A stretch of 64,000 bases of DNA. It comes from Falsochrobactrum shanghaiense. GTDB lineage: Bacteria > Pseudomonadota > Alphaproteobacteria > Rhizobiales > Rhizobiaceae. The notes beneath the pieces are model-generated. The model ran no database searches. It saw only the letters and a program-made list of their open reading frames with translations, and was not told the DNA's origin. Shown in pieces: positions 1 through 9,466 of the stretch. Position 1 is the first letter of the stretch. Every line of letters starts with the position of its first letter. Position numbers and translations under genes: made by a program. The DNA lies in assembly GCF_003149535.1 (NCBI RefSeq), contig NZ_QGDB01000003.1, forward strand, positions 496,001 to 560,000. Reading direction: 5' to 3'.

Positions 1-479
1 ACCGGAACCACACGGTCACAGCCGCGCACCACCGAGTAAGAATAGTGATAATAGCCACCGCCATTGGCGCAGGACCCCATGGAGATCACATAGCGCGGCT
101 CGGGCATCTGGTCATAGACCTTGCGCAGCGCCGGGGCCATCTTGTTGGTCAGGGTGCCTGCAACGATCATGACGTCAGACTGACGTGGAGAAGCGCGCGG
201 CGCGATACCGAAACGCTCGGCATCGTAGCGCGGCATGGAAATATGCATCATTTCAACCGCACAACATGCCAGACCAAAGGTCATCCACATGAGCGAACCG
301 GTGCGGGCCCATGTGATCAGAGCATCGGCGGAGGTGACGATAAAGCCCTTGTCGGACAACTCACCGTTCAGATCGTTAAAGAACGCATCGTCGGAGCCGA
401 CAGGCTTGCCCGTACGCGGATCCAGAATGCCTTTTGGCTGCGGAGCCACAAGCGTCGAGTTGGTATTGGTCAATCCCAT
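1..479 (-). CDS. nuoB: NADH-quinone oxidoreductase subunit B, 3' end cut by window edge
   Basis: This is the subunit of respiratory complex I that carries the terminal Fe-S cluster N2 at the junction of the peripheral and membrane arms. Translation from the ATG at 479 reads MGLTNTNS and then shows the paired cysteines of the family (LACCAVEMM) and the [14 protein letters not shown] segment. About 159 codons are present and the gene continues beyond position 1. Its start overlaps the end of nuoA by 10 bases, so both belong to one leftward nuo operon. The usual length is about 190 residues, so only the C-terminus is missing. Confidence 0.97.
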   Translation of the reverse strand, partial: MGLTNTNSTLVAPQPKGILDPRTGKPVGSDDAFFNDLNGELSDKGFIVTSADALITWARTGSLMWMTFGLACCAVEMMHISMPRYDAERFGIAPRASPRQSDVMIVAGTLTNKMAPALRKVYDQMPEPRYVISMGSCANGGGYYHYSYSVVRGCDRVVP

Positions 480-835
480 TCCAGCGCCCCCTTCTTCCAC
501 TCATATATAAAGCCAATGGTCAAGACGCCCAGAAAGACCATCATCGAAAGGAAGCCAAACCAGCCGATTGCACCGAACGAGACGGCCCAAGGGAACAGAA
601 AGGCGACTTCCAGATCGAATATGATGAAGAGAATCGACACCAGATAAAAACGAATGTCGAATTTCATGCGCGCATCATCGAACGCATTGAAGCCGCATTC
701 GTAAGCAGAAAGCTTTTCCGGATCCGGCTGTCTATACGCGACAAGAAATGGCGCAACCAGAAGGGCTGCACTGATTACCATCGCGATACCGAGAAAGATA
801 ATTATCGGCAAATAGGAGTTTAAAAGCTCGTTCAT
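470..835 (-). CDS. nuoA: NADH-quinone oxidoreductase subunit A
   Basis: This is a small membrane subunit of complex I, 121 residues long. Three hydrophobic segments are visible (about residues 8-30, 62-84 and 88-110). The conserved loop with YECGF and the acidic pair after FIIFDLE, typical of NuoA/ND3, lie between helices 1 and 2. It is the first gene of the nuo operon and overlaps nuoB. An AAGGATT stretch just upstream of the ATG at 835 can act as the ribosome binding site. Confidence 0.97.
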   Translation of the reverse strand: MNELLNSYLPIIIFLGIAMVISAALLVAPFLVAYRQPDPEKLSAYECGFNAFDDARMKFDIRFYLVSILFIIFDLEVAFLFPWAVSFGAIGWFGFLSMMVFLGVLTIGFIYEWKKGALEWD

Positions 836-1445
836 AATCCTTATCCGGCTTGAATACGAGGCTGCGTCGCCCTGTCATAAGCTTTTTGAGGCATACGACC
901 ATGCGACACATTGCATCTGTTGCAACCTCGTCGCCCAAGCAGCTTCAAAAGGCATGCCGTGCGAACTCAGCTTATTTCGTGGGGACGGTTAGCGCAGCAG
1001 CCCCATAAGCGCAAGCCCTCGGCCTGGAACAAATGGGTATAGTGCGGCCAGCCGCCAAGGTTCAGGCCACAAACCAGCCCGCATCCGCCACCTTTATCCC
1101 TCTATAGCACGAAAACATCATAATTTCGTGAGCAATTCGTGAAAAGCACTCTACTTCGGCGCACCGGCGCGAAAGAATCATCTCCCCTTCACATCTGCTC
1201 AAATCACCATCCATGCTCAAATGAGCGCGGCTTCAACGCACCCTGCTCCGATCATATTGAAAGGGCCACGGTCACATCATTGTGAAAGGAAGAGAAAGAC
1301 TGACCTGCCGGATGCAGCATAAGGGGAAGAAATAACCATGCAGGCTGGTTCTTGCGCCATGGCCTGCCTTCAAAAGCCGATGAAGACGCCTACAATTTCC
1401 ACTTATTTCAGTTGAAGGCGCAAGTCGGAGCGCGGAGAAATTATA
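836..1445. other. Gene-poor region upstream of nuoA
   Basis: About 610 bases hold no recognisable gene family. The nuoA promoter must lie here on the minus strand. A possible promoter, with a CTATAG-like -10 near 1100-1106, reads leftwards into a 31-codon open frame at 989-1084, listed separately. The rest shows nothing I can name. Confidence 0.5.
989..1084 (-). CDS. Candidate small protein or structured leader, 31 aa
   Basis: An ATG at 1084 preceded by AAAGGTGGCGG opens a 31-codon frame beginning MRAGLWPEPW and ending GLLR before a TAA. The same stretch can fold: GGCCTGAAC can pair with a downstream GTTCCAGGCC around a GCGGCTGGCCGC mini-hairpin. It lies upstream of nuoA on the same strand. 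It could be a short leader peptide, a small RNA or chance. I know no family for it. Confidence 0.25.
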   Translation of the reverse strand: MRAGLWPEPWRLAALYPFVPGRGLALMGLLR

Positions 1446-1541
1446 TTGAGCACCTATCTGCTTGCAGGCGGCGACCTCGTCATCATTCTGATTGGCGGTT
1501 TTTCTATCGCCTATTTGTCATGGTCGCGGCGCTCGAAATAA
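1446..1541 (+). CDS. Small single-pass membrane protein, 31 aa (TTG start)
   Basis: A TTG start with GCGGAG 7-8 bases upstream opens a 31-residue frame. It reads as a short polar N-terminus (STYLLAGGD), one hydrophobic helix (LVIILIGGFSIAYL) and a basic tail (SWSRRSK). This follows the positive-inside rule for a one-helix inner-membrane protein with N-out topology. No function can be assigned. A longer overlapping frame (1352-1615) has no such character. Confidence 0.5.
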   Translation: MSTYLLAGGDLVIILIGGFSIAYLSWSRRSK

Positions 1542-1621
1542 CATCGCGCATGCTGACTCATGGGCAGCGCTATGGTTCCGGCTCGGTGATGTCTGAATGG
1601 GGAGAATATTGTTAAATGAAA

Positions 1622-1698
1622 TGGCGCGAGTGACGGGGCTCGAACCCGCGACCTCCGGCGTGACAGGCCGGCACTCTAACCAACTGAGCTACACCCGC
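1622..1698 (-). tRNA. tRNA-Asp(GTC)
   Basis: The minus strand folds as a full cloverleaf of 77 bases. The acceptor pair is GCGGGTG/CACTCGC with one G-T pair, the D-arm is GCTCAGTTGG, the anticodon stem CCGGC/GCCGG encloses the loop CTGTCAC with anticodon GTC, and the T-arm is GGTTCGAGCC. CCA is encoded. Confidence 0.97.
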
Positions 1699-2089
1699 GC
1701 ATTTCATTTACAGCCGCTTGGCTGTGTGGTGACCGGCGTTTCCGTCCGGTGTGAGCGGTCGTTTAAGGGGTTCTCGCACCACTGTCAAGCGAGGGGTTGG
1801 AAGAAAAGATAAAATTTTTGATTTTCGCGCAAAACTACCGGTTTTATTGGGTTTTCTGGCTTGAGAAACTTTTCCACACACCCAGCTGCATCGCCGAATC
1901 CGGGCGGATGACAGAATCATTTTTCAGAAATCGCGGCTATGATTCATGAAATACCTTATTGATGGCCGAAGGCGGTCGGCAGTGAATTTTCATCAGGCGA
2001 ATAAAAAGGGTGCTGGTTTGATAATTTTACGCTTGCACTTGGCGTATGAATTGCCTAAACGCGTCTCACAACGGCTGACAAATCAGTCC
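1699..2089. other. Intergenic spacer between two tRNA genes
   Basis: About 390 bases lie between tRNA-Asp (leftward) and tRNA-Val (rightward). Promoters for both divergent tRNAs must be here. I see no protein gene with a ribosome binding site and no known repeat. Confidence 0.5.
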
Positions 2090-2165
<76 letters not shown>

Positions 2166-2247
2166 TTTTATCGCCTTGTCCAATTCCCCCACATATATAT
2201 GCGCATCCGCCATAAATTGCTGAAAGATAGCAAGACTTCAAATCAGC

Positions 2248-2280
2248 AAAAAGGCGGTTGAAGAACCGCCTTTCTTTTTA
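2248..2280 (+). terminator. Intrinsic terminator
   Basis: A hairpin AAGGCGGTT-gaag-AACCGCCTT followed by TCTTTTT lies about 85 bases after tRNA-Val. The A-run on the other side could also serve metY, which reads towards it. Confidence 0.8.
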
Positions 2281-2347
2281 GCCATGCATCCAGCTTAGCC
2301 ATGCCTTTCGGTGCCAGATTCTTCGAATGAACGGCACAGGCGTTTTA

Positions 2348-3631
2348 TCAAATCTTCGCCAAAGATTGTTCAATATCAGCGATGATGTCGTCTGCATCCT
2401 CGATGCCGATCGAAAGACGAACGACTTCCGGCCCTGCTCCGGCTGCGACTTTCTGTTCATCGCTAAGCTGCCGATGCGTGGTCGACGCCGGATGGATGAC
2501 CAGCGAGCGCGTATCACCCAGATTTGCAAGCAGCGAGAACAGCTCAAGCCCGTCGACAAATTTCACGCCCGCATCATAGCCGCCCTTAATGCCGAAAGTG
2601 AAAACGGAGCCAGCACCTTTTGGTGAATATTTCTTTTGCAAGGCATTGAATTTGTCACCGGGCAGGCCCGCATAGCTTACCCATGAAACTTTCTCGTGCT
2701 CGTTCAGCCATGTGGCAACCTTGAGCGCATTATCGCTGTGGCGCTGCATGCGAAGGGGGAGCGTCTCGACACCCGTCAAAATCTGGAATGCGTTGAAGGG
2801 CGAGATTGCCGGTCCGAAATCGCGCAGGCCCAGCACGCGTGCCGCAATAGCAAAGGAAATATTGCCGAATGTCTTATGAATCTCCAGCCCGGCATAATCG
2901 GGACGCGGTTGCGTCAAAAGCGGGTAATTGCCGGATTTAGCCCAATCGAAAGTGCCGCCATCGACAAGAATACCGCCCATGGAATTACCATGGCCGCCAA
3001 TAAATTTGGTAAGCGAGTGCACGACGATGTCGGCCCCATGCTCGATCGGGCGTATCAGATAGGGCGATGCCAGCGTATTGTCGACGATCAGAGGCAATCC
3101 GTACTTGTGTGCGACTTCCGCGATGGCCGCGATGTCGATGACGATGCCGCCGGGATTCGCAAAGCTTTCGATGAAGATCGCACGGGTTCGATCATCAATG
3201 AGATGCTCGAAATCCGCCGGATCGGTCGCCTCCGCCCAGCGCACTTCCCAGCCAAATGACTTGAAAGCCTGGCCGAACTGGTTCATCGAGCCGCCATACA
3301 GCTTGTTGGCCGCGATGAAATTATCGCCCGACTGCATGAGCGTATGGAAAATCAGGAGCTGTGCCGCATGGCCGGACGCCGTCGCCACTGCCGCCGTTCC
3401 GCCTTCCAGCGCAGCGATACGCTCTTCAAGAACTGCTGTCGTGGGATTGGTAATGCGCGTGTAAATATTGCCAAAAGCCTGAAGCCCGAAAAGCGAGGCA
3501 GCGTGGTCGGCATCTTCAAACACAAAAGAAGTGGTCTGATAGATCGGCGTTGCACGCGCTCCGGTGGTCGGGTCGGGTTTTGCCCCGGCGTGAATTGCGA
3601 GCGTACTGATGCCGGGTGAGCGGTTGGTCAT
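2348..3631 (-). CDS. metY: O-acetylhomoserine sulfhydrylase (PLP enzyme)
   Basis: This enzyme makes homocysteine from O-acetylhomoserine and sulfide (direct sulfhydrylation) in methionine synthesis. The 427 residues fit the Cys/Met-metabolism PLP family. The PLP-binding lysine is K209 in [11 protein letters not shown], with the upstream aspartate in VDNT and the phosphate-binding SGHAA stretch. The length and the [22 protein letters not shown] block favour the OAH sulfhydrylase branch over cystathionine gamma-synthase. AGGAGG sits just before the ATG. The roughly 120 bases upstream contain short GC-rich inverted repeats, but I could not match them to a SAM-II riboswitch. Confidence 0.93.
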   Translation of the reverse strand: MTNRSPGISTLAIHAGAKPDPTTGARATPIYQTTSFVFEDADHAASLFGLQAFGNIYTRITNPTTAVLEERIAALEGGTAAVATASGHAAQLLIFHTLMQSGDNFIAANKLYGGSMNQFGQAFKSFGWEVRWAEATDPADFEHLIDDRTRAIFIESFANPGGIVIDIAAIAEVAHKYGLPLIVDNTLASPYLIRPIEHGADIVVHSLTKFIGGHGNSMGGILVDGGTFDWAKSGNYPLLTQPRPDYAGLEIHKTFGNISFAIAARVLGLRDFGPAISPFNAFQILTGVETLPLRMQRHSDNALKVATWLNEHEKVSWVSYAGLPGDKFNALQKKYSPKGAGSVFTFGIKGGYDAGVKFVDGLELFSLLANLGDTRSLVIHPASTTHRQLSDEQKVAAGAGPEVVRLSIGIEDADDIIADIEQSLAKI

Positions 3632-3750
3632 GATGTCCTCCTAAGCCTAAATCGGGAAAAGCGATAAGTTGTCGGACGTTAGGCCGGGCACCCGATAAAG
3701 CAAAGAAGAAAATCGCTCAATATTATGATAAAATAGAAAATTAATCCTTC

Positions 3751-4179
3751 CTAAGCCCGACTTATTAAACGCGGAAACTCAATCGCGGGACAGCGATTCA
3801 TCACGACCTTCAATCCGCCCTCCTCCGCTCGTTTGGCGGCTTCCGCATGGACGACATCAAGCTGCGTCCACAAAACGTCGGGCCTGCTCTGCATGGCGAG
3901 AATCTCGTCAACAATCGCAGGAAGATATTCGGAAGCGCGGAACACATCGACCATGTCCACCGGCTCGGGGATGTCTGCGAGTGTCGCATAGACAGGCTGG
4001 CCGTGGATTTCCTTGCCCGCCTGCCCCGGATTAACCGGAATGACGCGGTAGCCTTTGGACAAAAGAAAGCGCATCACGCCATTGCTCGGACGATCGGGCC
4101 GCGGCGACGCGCCAAGCAGCGCGATCGTCTTTACCGATAAAAGCACGTCACGAATTTCCTGATCCGACGAAATGGGCAT
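3751..4179 (-). CDS. CoA-binding domain protein (YccU-like)
   Basis: This 142-residue Rossmann-fold protein belongs to the CoA_binding_2 group. The nucleotide-binding start is KTIALLGASPRPDRPSNGV (residues 17-35), followed by the conserved VIPVNPGQAGKEIHG. The family binds CoA in crystal structures but has no settled cellular role. It is read in the same direction as metY with a 119-base gap, which holds the metY leader, so it may have its own terminator. Confidence 0.88.
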   Translation of the reverse strand: MPISSDQEIRDVLLSVKTIALLGASPRPDRPSNGVMRFLLSKGYRVIPVNPGQAGKEIHGQPVYATLADIPEPVDMVDVFRASEYLPAIVDEILAMQSRPDVLWTQLDVVHAEAAKRAEEGGLKVVMNRCPAIEFPRLISRA

Positions 4180-4202
4180 AGCGCTTCTCCCTTTGAGCGT
4201 GC

Positions 4203-4310
4203 TTAAAGCGTGTCGCGATCTTTCAGATTCGCTCCTTACGCTTTAAGTTTTTGTTTTAACGCATGTCCTTATCCCGAAACCGGTTCCCACTTTCGCGCGA
4301 CATGCTTTAA
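4203..4310. repeat. Bru-RS-type palindromic repeat, full copy
   Basis: This 108-base intergenic repeat has two modules. The left one starts TTAAAGCGTGTCGCGATC; the right one runs from ACGCATGTCCTTATCCC through CCGGTTCCC to CATGCTTTAA. The ends are mutually inverted (AAAGCGTGTCGC / GCGACATGCTTT). Similar copies occur at 9272, 13304, 14637 and 60641, matching the described Brucella Bru-RS elements in size and character. Confidence 0.88.
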
Positions 4311-4339
4311 CTTATCCTGCGCCAAATGGGAGGGAAAGC

Positions 4340-4765
4340 ATGAGGGACGTAAAGCCCGTAATGAAGGTTGAAGACGTGAATGCGTTTTTGCGGCAGGAGT
4401 TTCCGCAGCTTAATGGGGATTTCGAAATCATCGATATTGGCGGCGGCTTTTCCATCATGCAGCTTGAAGCGGGCGAAGCGCATCTGCGCCCCGGCGGAAC
4501 CGTATCCGGCCCCTCGCTGTTCGCTCTTGCCGATGTCGCAGCCTATGCGGTTATTCTCGCCCATATCGGCCCGGTGGCGCTCGCAGTGACCACGAACCTC
4601 AATATCAATTTTCTGCGCAAGGCCGCTCCCGGCAAGCTGCTGGCAATGGCGCGGATTCTCAAGCTCGGCAAACGCCTTGCGGTTATCGACATCAGTCTGA
4701 CGAGCGCAGCGAGCGATGATCTGATAGCCCATGCAAGCGCAACTTACTCGATTCCGCCGCAATAA
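4340..4765 (+). CDS. PaaI-like hotdog-fold thioesterase
   Basis: A 141-residue single-domain protein of the acyl-CoA thioesterase (PaaI/4HBT) group. The segment GGTVSGPSLFALADVAAYAVILAHIG is the characteristic hotdog helix with its acidic residue (D near position 64), followed by TTNLNINFLRKAAPGKL, which forms the core strands. Such enzymes release CoA from medium or aromatic acyl groups. The substrate cannot be read from sequence. The gene stands alone just after a Bru-RS repeat. Confidence 0.85.
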   Translation: MRDVKPVMKVEDVNAFLRQEFPQLNGDFEIIDIGGGFSIMQLEAGEAHLRPGGTVSGPSLFALADVAAYAVILAHIGPVALAVTTNLNINFLRKAAPGKLLAMARILKLGKRLAVIDISLTSAASDDLIAHASATYSIPPQ

Positions 4766-4984
4766 ATATAAGGTATCATAATACCAACATCGTAACTGAT
4801 TGATTTTGTTACTCTTTATAAGAGGCGTACAGAAAAGAGCGCTTGACTGGGGGGCAAATTCTGTGTATCGACCCGCCCGTAGCGCATGAAAGCCTGCTTT
4901 CGCGCGTTACGTTGGATAGACCCAACACAAGCAACAAGAAAAGCCCGGATCGCAAGATCGGGGATTAGTCTAAGGAAGACTTCA

Positions 4985-5449
4985 ATGGCAACTTTTTCCC
5001 AAAAGCCGGCCGAAGTGGTGAAGAAATGGATTCTGATCGACGCGGAAGGTCTCGTCGTCGGTCGTCTGGCCACCATCGTCGCCAATCGCCTGCGCGGCAA
5101 GCACAAAGCCACCTTCACCCCGCATGTTGACGATGGCGACAATGTCATCATCATCAATGCCGACAAGGTCGTGCTGACCGGCAAGAAATACACCGACAAG
5201 AAATATTACTGGCACACCGGCCATCCGGGCGGCATCAAGGAACGCACAGCCCGTCAGATTCTCGAAGGCCGCTTCCCGGAGCGCGTTGTCGAGAAGGCCA
5301 TTGAGCGCATGGTCCCGCGCGGTCCGCTTGGTCGCCGTCAGATGAAGAACCTGCGCGTTTATGCAGGCTCGGAACATCCGCATGAAGCTCAGCAGCCAGA
5401 AGTCCTCGATATTGCTGCGCTGAACCGCAAGAACAAAGGGAATGCATAA
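4985..5449 (+). CDS. rplM: 50S ribosomal protein L13
   Basis: A 154-residue large-subunit ribosomal protein. The blocks [41 protein letters not shown] and [20 protein letters not shown] are all family hallmarks. The start is the ATG at 4985; a longer in-frame extension to 4886 is not part of L13. It is followed after 2 bases by rpsI, the standard L13-S9 pair. Confidence 0.98.
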   Translation: MATFSQKPAEVVKKWILIDAEGLVVGRLATIVANRLRGKHKATFTPHVDDGDNVIIINADKVVLTGKKYTDKKYYWHTGHPGGIKERTARQILEGRFPERVVEKAIERMVPRGPLGRRQMKNLRVYAGSEHPHEAQQPEVLDIAALNRKNKGNA

Positions 5450-5451
5450 TC

Positions 5452-5934
5452 ATGGCTGAGCAGCTCAATTCGCTCGAAGAACTCGGCAGCGTCGCTACGG
5501 CCGCAACCGAACAGGCCGCTCCGGTCCACGTCCAGAAGCTCGACGCGCATGGCCGTGCTTACGCAACCGGCAAGCGTAAAGACGCTGTCGCTCGCGTCTG
5601 GGTCAAGCCCGGCTCCGGCAAGATCGTCGTGAACGGCAAGGAATTCGAAAAGTATTTCGCACGCCCGGTTCTGCAGATGATCCTGCAGCAGCCGATCGTC
5701 GCCTCGAACCGTGCAGGCCAGTTCGACATCATCGCTACCGTCGCCGGTGGCGGCCTCTCCGGTCAGGCCGGTGCCGTTCGTCATGGCATTTCGAAGGCGC
5801 TGACCTACTACGAACCGGGCCTGCGCACGGTTCTCAAGAAGGGCGGCTTCCTGACCCGCGACAGCCGTGTCGTTGAACGTAAGAAGTACGGTCGCGCAAA
5901 AGCTCGTCGTTCGTTCCAGTTCTCCAAGCGTTAA
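5452..5934 (+). CDS. rpsI: 30S ribosomal protein S9
   Basis: A 160-residue small-subunit protein whose C-terminal tail reaches the decoding site. It has an alphaproteobacterial N-terminal extension of about 35 residues before [14 protein letters not shown]. The family end motif is present: [20 protein letters not shown] followed by SFQFSKR. It is co-transcribed with rplM and closed by a terminator about 25 bases downstream. Confidence 0.98.
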   Translation: MAEQLNSLEELGSVATAATEQAAPVHVQKLDAHGRAYATGKRKDAVARVWVKPGSGKIVVNGKEFEKYFARPVLQMILQQPIVASNRAGQFDIIATVAGGGLSGQAGAVRHGISKALTYYEPGLRTVLKKGGFLTRDSRVVERKKYGRAKARRSFQFSKR

Positions 5935-5958
5935 TTCTTATCGCTTTGAAACTTACAG

Positions 5959-5987
5959 AAAAGCGGGCCTCCGGGTCCGCTTTTTTG
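5959..5987 (+). terminator. Terminator of rplM-rpsI
   Basis: The inverted repeat AAGCGGgcctccgggtCCGCTT is followed by a T-run, about 25 bases after the rpsI stop. Confidence 0.85.
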
Positions 5988-6022
5988 CTATGGATATACG
6001 GAATCATCCGTAAGGAACGGCC

Positions 6023-6973
6023 ATGCCAACAAAGACCATCGATCATGCCATCACCGCCCGCAGCCTGACCAGCGCGGCGACAGACCCCACCCATGCAGGC
6101 GTGCTGTCTTTCATGCGGCGCATCTACACCAAATCGCTCAAAGGTGCCGAGGCCGTCGTCTGGGGCATTCCTTTCGATGCAGCCGTATCCAACCGGCCCG
6201 GCGCGCGTTTCGGACCACAGGCCATCCGGCGCGCTTCCGCCATTTTCGATAATGATCCGCAATATCCATTCGAGCGCGACCTGTTCGAAAATCTTGCGGT
6301 CATCGACTATGGCGATTGCCTGCTCGATTATGGCAACCACTACAAGACGCCCGCGACCATCGAGCGAGAAGCTGCGAAAATTCTTAAATCTGACGCCTTT
6401 CTGCTCACGCTGGGCGGTGATCACTTCATCACATGGCCGCTTCTCAAAGCTCATGCCGCCAAATACGGGCCGCTGGCGCTGGTGCAATTCGACGCGCATC
6501 AGGACACATGGTTTGATGACGGCAAGCGCATCGATCATGGTTCCTTCGTCGCGCGCGCAGCGCGTGATGGAATTATCGATCCTGACCATTCGATCCAGAT
6601 CGGCATAAGAACCCATGCGCCGGACGACTGCGGCATCAAGATCATCCATGGCCATGAGGTCGAAGATATGTCGGCCGCGCAGATCGCCGAGGCCATTCTC
6701 GCCCGCACCGATGGCCGCAAGACCTATCTGACCTTCGATATTGATTGCCTCGATCCGGCCTTTGCCCCCGGAACCGGCACGCCAGTGGCGGGCGGGCCGT
6801 CTTCGGCCAAAATGCTTTCCATCCTGCGCAAGCTTGCGGCGCTTGATTTCGTGGGCGCCGATATTGTCGAGGTTGCGCCAGCCTATGATCATGCCGATAT
6901 AACGGCTATCGCAGGCGCCACGATTGCGATGTATTATCTGGGGCTGCTGGCCGAAAAGAAGGCGCAGCGATAA
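6023..6973 (+). CDS. speB: Agmatinase-family ureohydrolase
   Basis: The enzyme releases urea from a guanidino compound; agmatine (giving putrescine) is the most likely substrate. All manganese-ligand motifs are present in 316 residues: GGDH (131-134), DAHQD (157-161) and DIDCLDP (239-245). The N-terminus GIPFDAAVSNRPGARFGP matches the agmatinase/guanidinobutyrase branch rather than arginase. It lies between rpsI and argC with its own spacing. Substrate choice within the branch (agmatine, guanidinobutyrate, guanidinopropionate) is not certain. Confidence 0.88.
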   Translation: MPTKTIDHAITARSLTSAATDPTHAGVLSFMRRIYTKSLKGAEAVVWGIPFDAAVSNRPGARFGPQAIRRASAIFDNDPQYPFERDLFENLAVIDYGDCLLDYGNHYKTPATIEREAAKILKSDAFLLTLGGDHFITWPLLKAHAAKYGPLALVQFDAHQDTWFDDGKRIDHGSFVARAARDGIIDPDHSIQIGIRTHAPDDCGIKIIHGHEVEDMSAAQIAEAILARTDGRKTYLTFDIDCLDPAFAPGTGTPVAGGPSSAKMLSILRKLAALDFVGADIVEVAPAYDHADITAIAGATIAMYYLGLLAEKKAQR

Positions 6974-7068
6974 GACACGGTCATTCTTGCGGTTGAGAAA
7001 TTGATTCAACGCGCTACAAGACTGATTCCGGATGCTGACGTAAATTACTGAATTCAAAGGCAAAGCGT

Positions 7069-8001
7069 ATGAAACCGAAAATCTTCATCGATGGCGAACA
7101 CGGCACGACGGGCCTGCAAATCCGCAGCCGCCTCGCCGAGCGTGGCGATCTTGAAGTGATTTCCATTCCCGAAGCCGAGCGCCGCAACAAGGATTTGCGC
7201 GCCGACTATCTGCGCGCCGCCGACATCGCCATTCTTTGCCTGCCCGACGATGCCTCCAGAGAAGCGGTTTCATTGCTCGAAGGCCATAATTCGACCCGCA
7301 TCATTGATACATCGACCGCGCATCGTATTCATGCGGACTGGATCTATGGCTTTGCCGAACTCGCCAAGGAACAGCGCGAGCGGATTGCACAGGCGCGCCT
7401 CGTTGCCAATCCGGGCTGCTATCCGACCGGCGCCATCGCGCTGGTGCGTCCCTTGCGCGATGCAGGGCTTCTGCCTGCCGATTACCCGCTGAGCGTCAAT
7501 GCCGTTTCAGGCTATACCGGCGGCGGCAAGCAATTGATCGCGCAAATGGAAGATGAGAATAATCCCGAACATCTCGCCGCAAATAATTTCCTTTACGGCC
7601 TGCCTTTGCGCCACAAACATGTGGCGGAGCTGCAATTACATGGCCGGCTGGATCGCCGTCCTATCTTCAGCCCCAGCGTCGGACGTTTCCCGCAAGGCAT
7701 GATCGTACAGGTTCCGCTCTTTCTGAGCGAACTCGAAGGCGCGCCCTCGCTCGAAAAACTCCATGCAGCACTGAGCGAGCATTATGCCGGTCAGACGGTG
7801 GTAGAGGTCGTGCCGCTCGATGAAAGCGGCAAGCTGCCGCGCGTCGACGCAGAAGAGCTTGCAGGCAAGGACGGCATGAAGCTGTTTGTTTTTGGCACGG
7901 AAGGCGACGGTCAGGTCAATCTTGTCGCGCTGCTCGACAATCTGGGCAAAGGTGCGTCAGGTGCCGCCGTCCAGAATATGGACCTGATGCTCGGCAAATA
8001 A
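7069..8001 (+). CDS. argC: N-acetyl-gamma-glutamyl-phosphate reductase, short type
   Basis: This is the third step of arginine synthesis, the NADPH reduction of N-acetylglutamyl phosphate. The 310-residue protein has the N-terminal nucleotide-binding start [18 protein letters not shown] and the catalytic cysteine C117 in NPGCYPTGA. The length and the HGTTG motif are those of the shorter (type 2) reductases common in alphaproteobacteria. A strong hairpin terminator follows. Confidence 0.96.
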   Translation: MKPKIFIDGEHGTTGLQIRSRLAERGDLEVISIPEAERRNKDLRADYLRAADIAILCLPDDASREAVSLLEGHNSTRIIDTSTAHRIHADWIYGFAELAKEQRERIAQARLVANPGCYPTGAIALVRPLRDAGLLPADYPLSVNAVSGYTGGGKQLIAQMEDENNPEHLAANNFLYGLPLRHKHVAELQLHGRLDRRPIFSPSVGRFPQGMIVQVPLFLSELEGAPSLEKLHAALSEHYAGQTVVEVVPLDESGKLPRVDAEELAGKDGMKLFVFGTEGDGQVNLVALLDNLGKGASGAAVQNMDLMLGK

Positions 8002-8033
8002 TGCACTGACGACTCAGGTCGCAGTGACGACTT

Positions 8034-8068
8034 AAAAGGCCCGGTGGTTTATGCCACCGGGCCTTTTT
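8034..8068. terminator. Bidirectional terminator between argC and ctaA
   Basis: AAAAGGCCCGGTGG-tttatg-CCACCGGGCCTTTTTT is a perfect 14-base arm hairpin with A/T tracts on both sides. It lies between two convergent genes. Confidence 0.93.
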
Positions 8069-9142
8069 TCATTCTTCATAAGCGCCCTTGCAGGCACGCC
8101 AATGCGCAACCGCAAAGGCAAGCACGATCAGCGCCACGAACTGATGCGTGAGGCCCAGATGCAGCGGCACGCTCATCAAAAGCGTGGCTACGCCGATCGC
8201 CGCCTGAACAAGAATGAGGCCAAGCAATACGAGCGTGCGGCGCGCGTGGGTCGTGTCCGGCGCATTTCGCCAGACCTGCATGACATGGAGAACGGCCAGC
8301 ACCAGAACAGTATAGGCAAACATACGGTGTATGAACTGTACGGTTTTCGGATTCTCAAAAATATTGCGCCACCATGGCGATTGCGCGAAAAGATCTGATG
8401 GAATGACCGCGCCATCCATCAGCGGCCAGGTGTTATAGGTCAGCCCTGCATGCAGCCCTGCAACCAGGCCACCAAGGTAGATTTGCACAAGAATCGCAAA
8501 AACCAGCCAGCCGGCAAAGCGCGCGATGGAGCGTTCCGCGGGGCGTTCGCTATAGGCAACCAGACCGCGCGCAATGTAAAAGACCGCCGTAATGATGATG
8601 CAGGCCGTGGTCAGGTGGATCGCCAGCCGGTACTGACTGACACTGGTAAGCTCGCTCAGGCCCGACGCTACCATCCACCAGCCAATAGCGCCCTGCAAGC
8701 CGCCAAGAAGCAGAAGACCGAGCATCCGGTATTTCAGGCCGGTATTGAGGCGTCCGCTCAGCCAGAAGAATGCAAGCGGAATGGCAACCAGAAAGCCGAC
8801 AAAACGCGCCAGCATACGGTGCGCCCATTCCCACCAGAAGATATATTGAAACTCGCCAAGCGACATACCCTTGTTGATCTGCTGATATTGCGGAATCTGG
8901 CGATATTTCTCGAATTCTTCCAGCCATTCGGCGTGATTGAGCGGAGGAATCACACCATGGATGGGCTTCCATTCGGTAATGGACAGGCCAGAGCCGGTCA
9001 TGCGGGTCGCGCCTCCCACCATCACGATGGCAATGAGAACGACAAAGACCGCGTATAACCAGTACCGGATCATCCGACGATTTGCGTCATCGTGATAACG
9101 CGCTGCGCCCTGCCCTTCATTGTGAGCGGAAAATACCGCCAT
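8069..9142 (-). CDS. ctaA: Heme A synthase (COX15/CtaA)
   Basis: This enzyme oxidises the C8 methyl of heme O to make heme A for cytochrome aa3 oxidase. It is a polytopic membrane protein of 357 residues with eight predicted helices. The paired histidine signatures are present: [14 protein letters not shown] in the first half and [10 protein letters not shown] in the second, plus [19 protein letters not shown] near the N-terminus. The start at 9142 (MAVFSAHNE) has AGGAAGG upstream; the longer frame to 9232 lacks such a site. Confidence 0.96.
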   Translation of the reverse strand: MAVFSAHNEGQGAARYHDDANRRMIRYWLYAVFVVLIAIVMVGGATRMTGSGLSITEWKPIHGVIPPLNHAEWLEEFEKYRQIPQYQQINKGMSLGEFQYIFWWEWAHRMLARFVGFLVAIPLAFFWLSGRLNTGLKYRMLGLLLLGGLQGAIGWWMVASGLSELTSVSQYRLAIHLTTACIIITAVFYIARGLVAYSERPAERSIARFAGWLVFAILVQIYLGGLVAGLHAGLTYNTWPLMDGAVIPSDLFAQSPWWRNIFENPKTVQFIHRMFAYTVLVLAVLHVMQVWRNAPDTTHARRTLVLLGLILVQAAIGVATLLMSVPLHLGLTHQFVALIVLAFAVAHWRACKGAYEE

Positions 9143-9271
9143 GCCATTTACCTTCCTGAATATTCGGTCCGGAATACATGCCGCATAGGAGAAGGGGTTA
9201 CAAGTCAGCTCCCCGCCCGACCTACGCGACATGCCGCCGCGTTTTCGCTTCCTTTATAGAGATTCGCAGGC

Positions 9272-9440
9272 TAAAGCGTGTCGCGATCTTTCAGATTCGC
9301 TCCTTACGTTTTCAGTTGTTGTTTTAACGCGCATCTTTTCCGAAAACCGTTTCACACTTTTCGGGATGCGCTTTAAGTTGTTGTTTTAACGCATGTCGTT
9401 ATCCCGAAACCGGTTCCCACTTTCGGGCGACATGCTTTAG
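9272..9440. repeat. Composite Bru-RS-type repeat (169 bp)
   Basis: One left module (TAAAGCGTGTCGCGATC...) is followed by two different right modules in series. The first is the GCGCATCTTTTCCG...CGGGATGCGCTTTAA type; the second is the GCATGTCGTTATCCCG...CATGCTTTAG type. Each right module is bounded by the GTTGTTGTTTTAACGC linker. The pattern suggests insertion or recombination within an older copy. Confidence 0.85.
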
Positions 9441-9466
9441 GGATGACGCATCAAGAGGAGAAAAAC

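Noticed and set aside
1352-1615. 87-codon plus-strand frame
   Set aside because: It overlaps the better supported small membrane frame at 1446-1541 and has no ribosome site or family features.
3632-3750. Possible SAM riboswitch before metY
   Set aside because: The region has short GC-rich inverted repeats (CGGG-TG-CCCG), but I could not place the SAM-II core or its pseudoknot. A covariance search would decide.
5834-7063. 409-codon frame on the minus strand
   Set aside because: It is antisense to the ureohydrolase gene, which has complete metal-binding motifs; the frame shows no family features.
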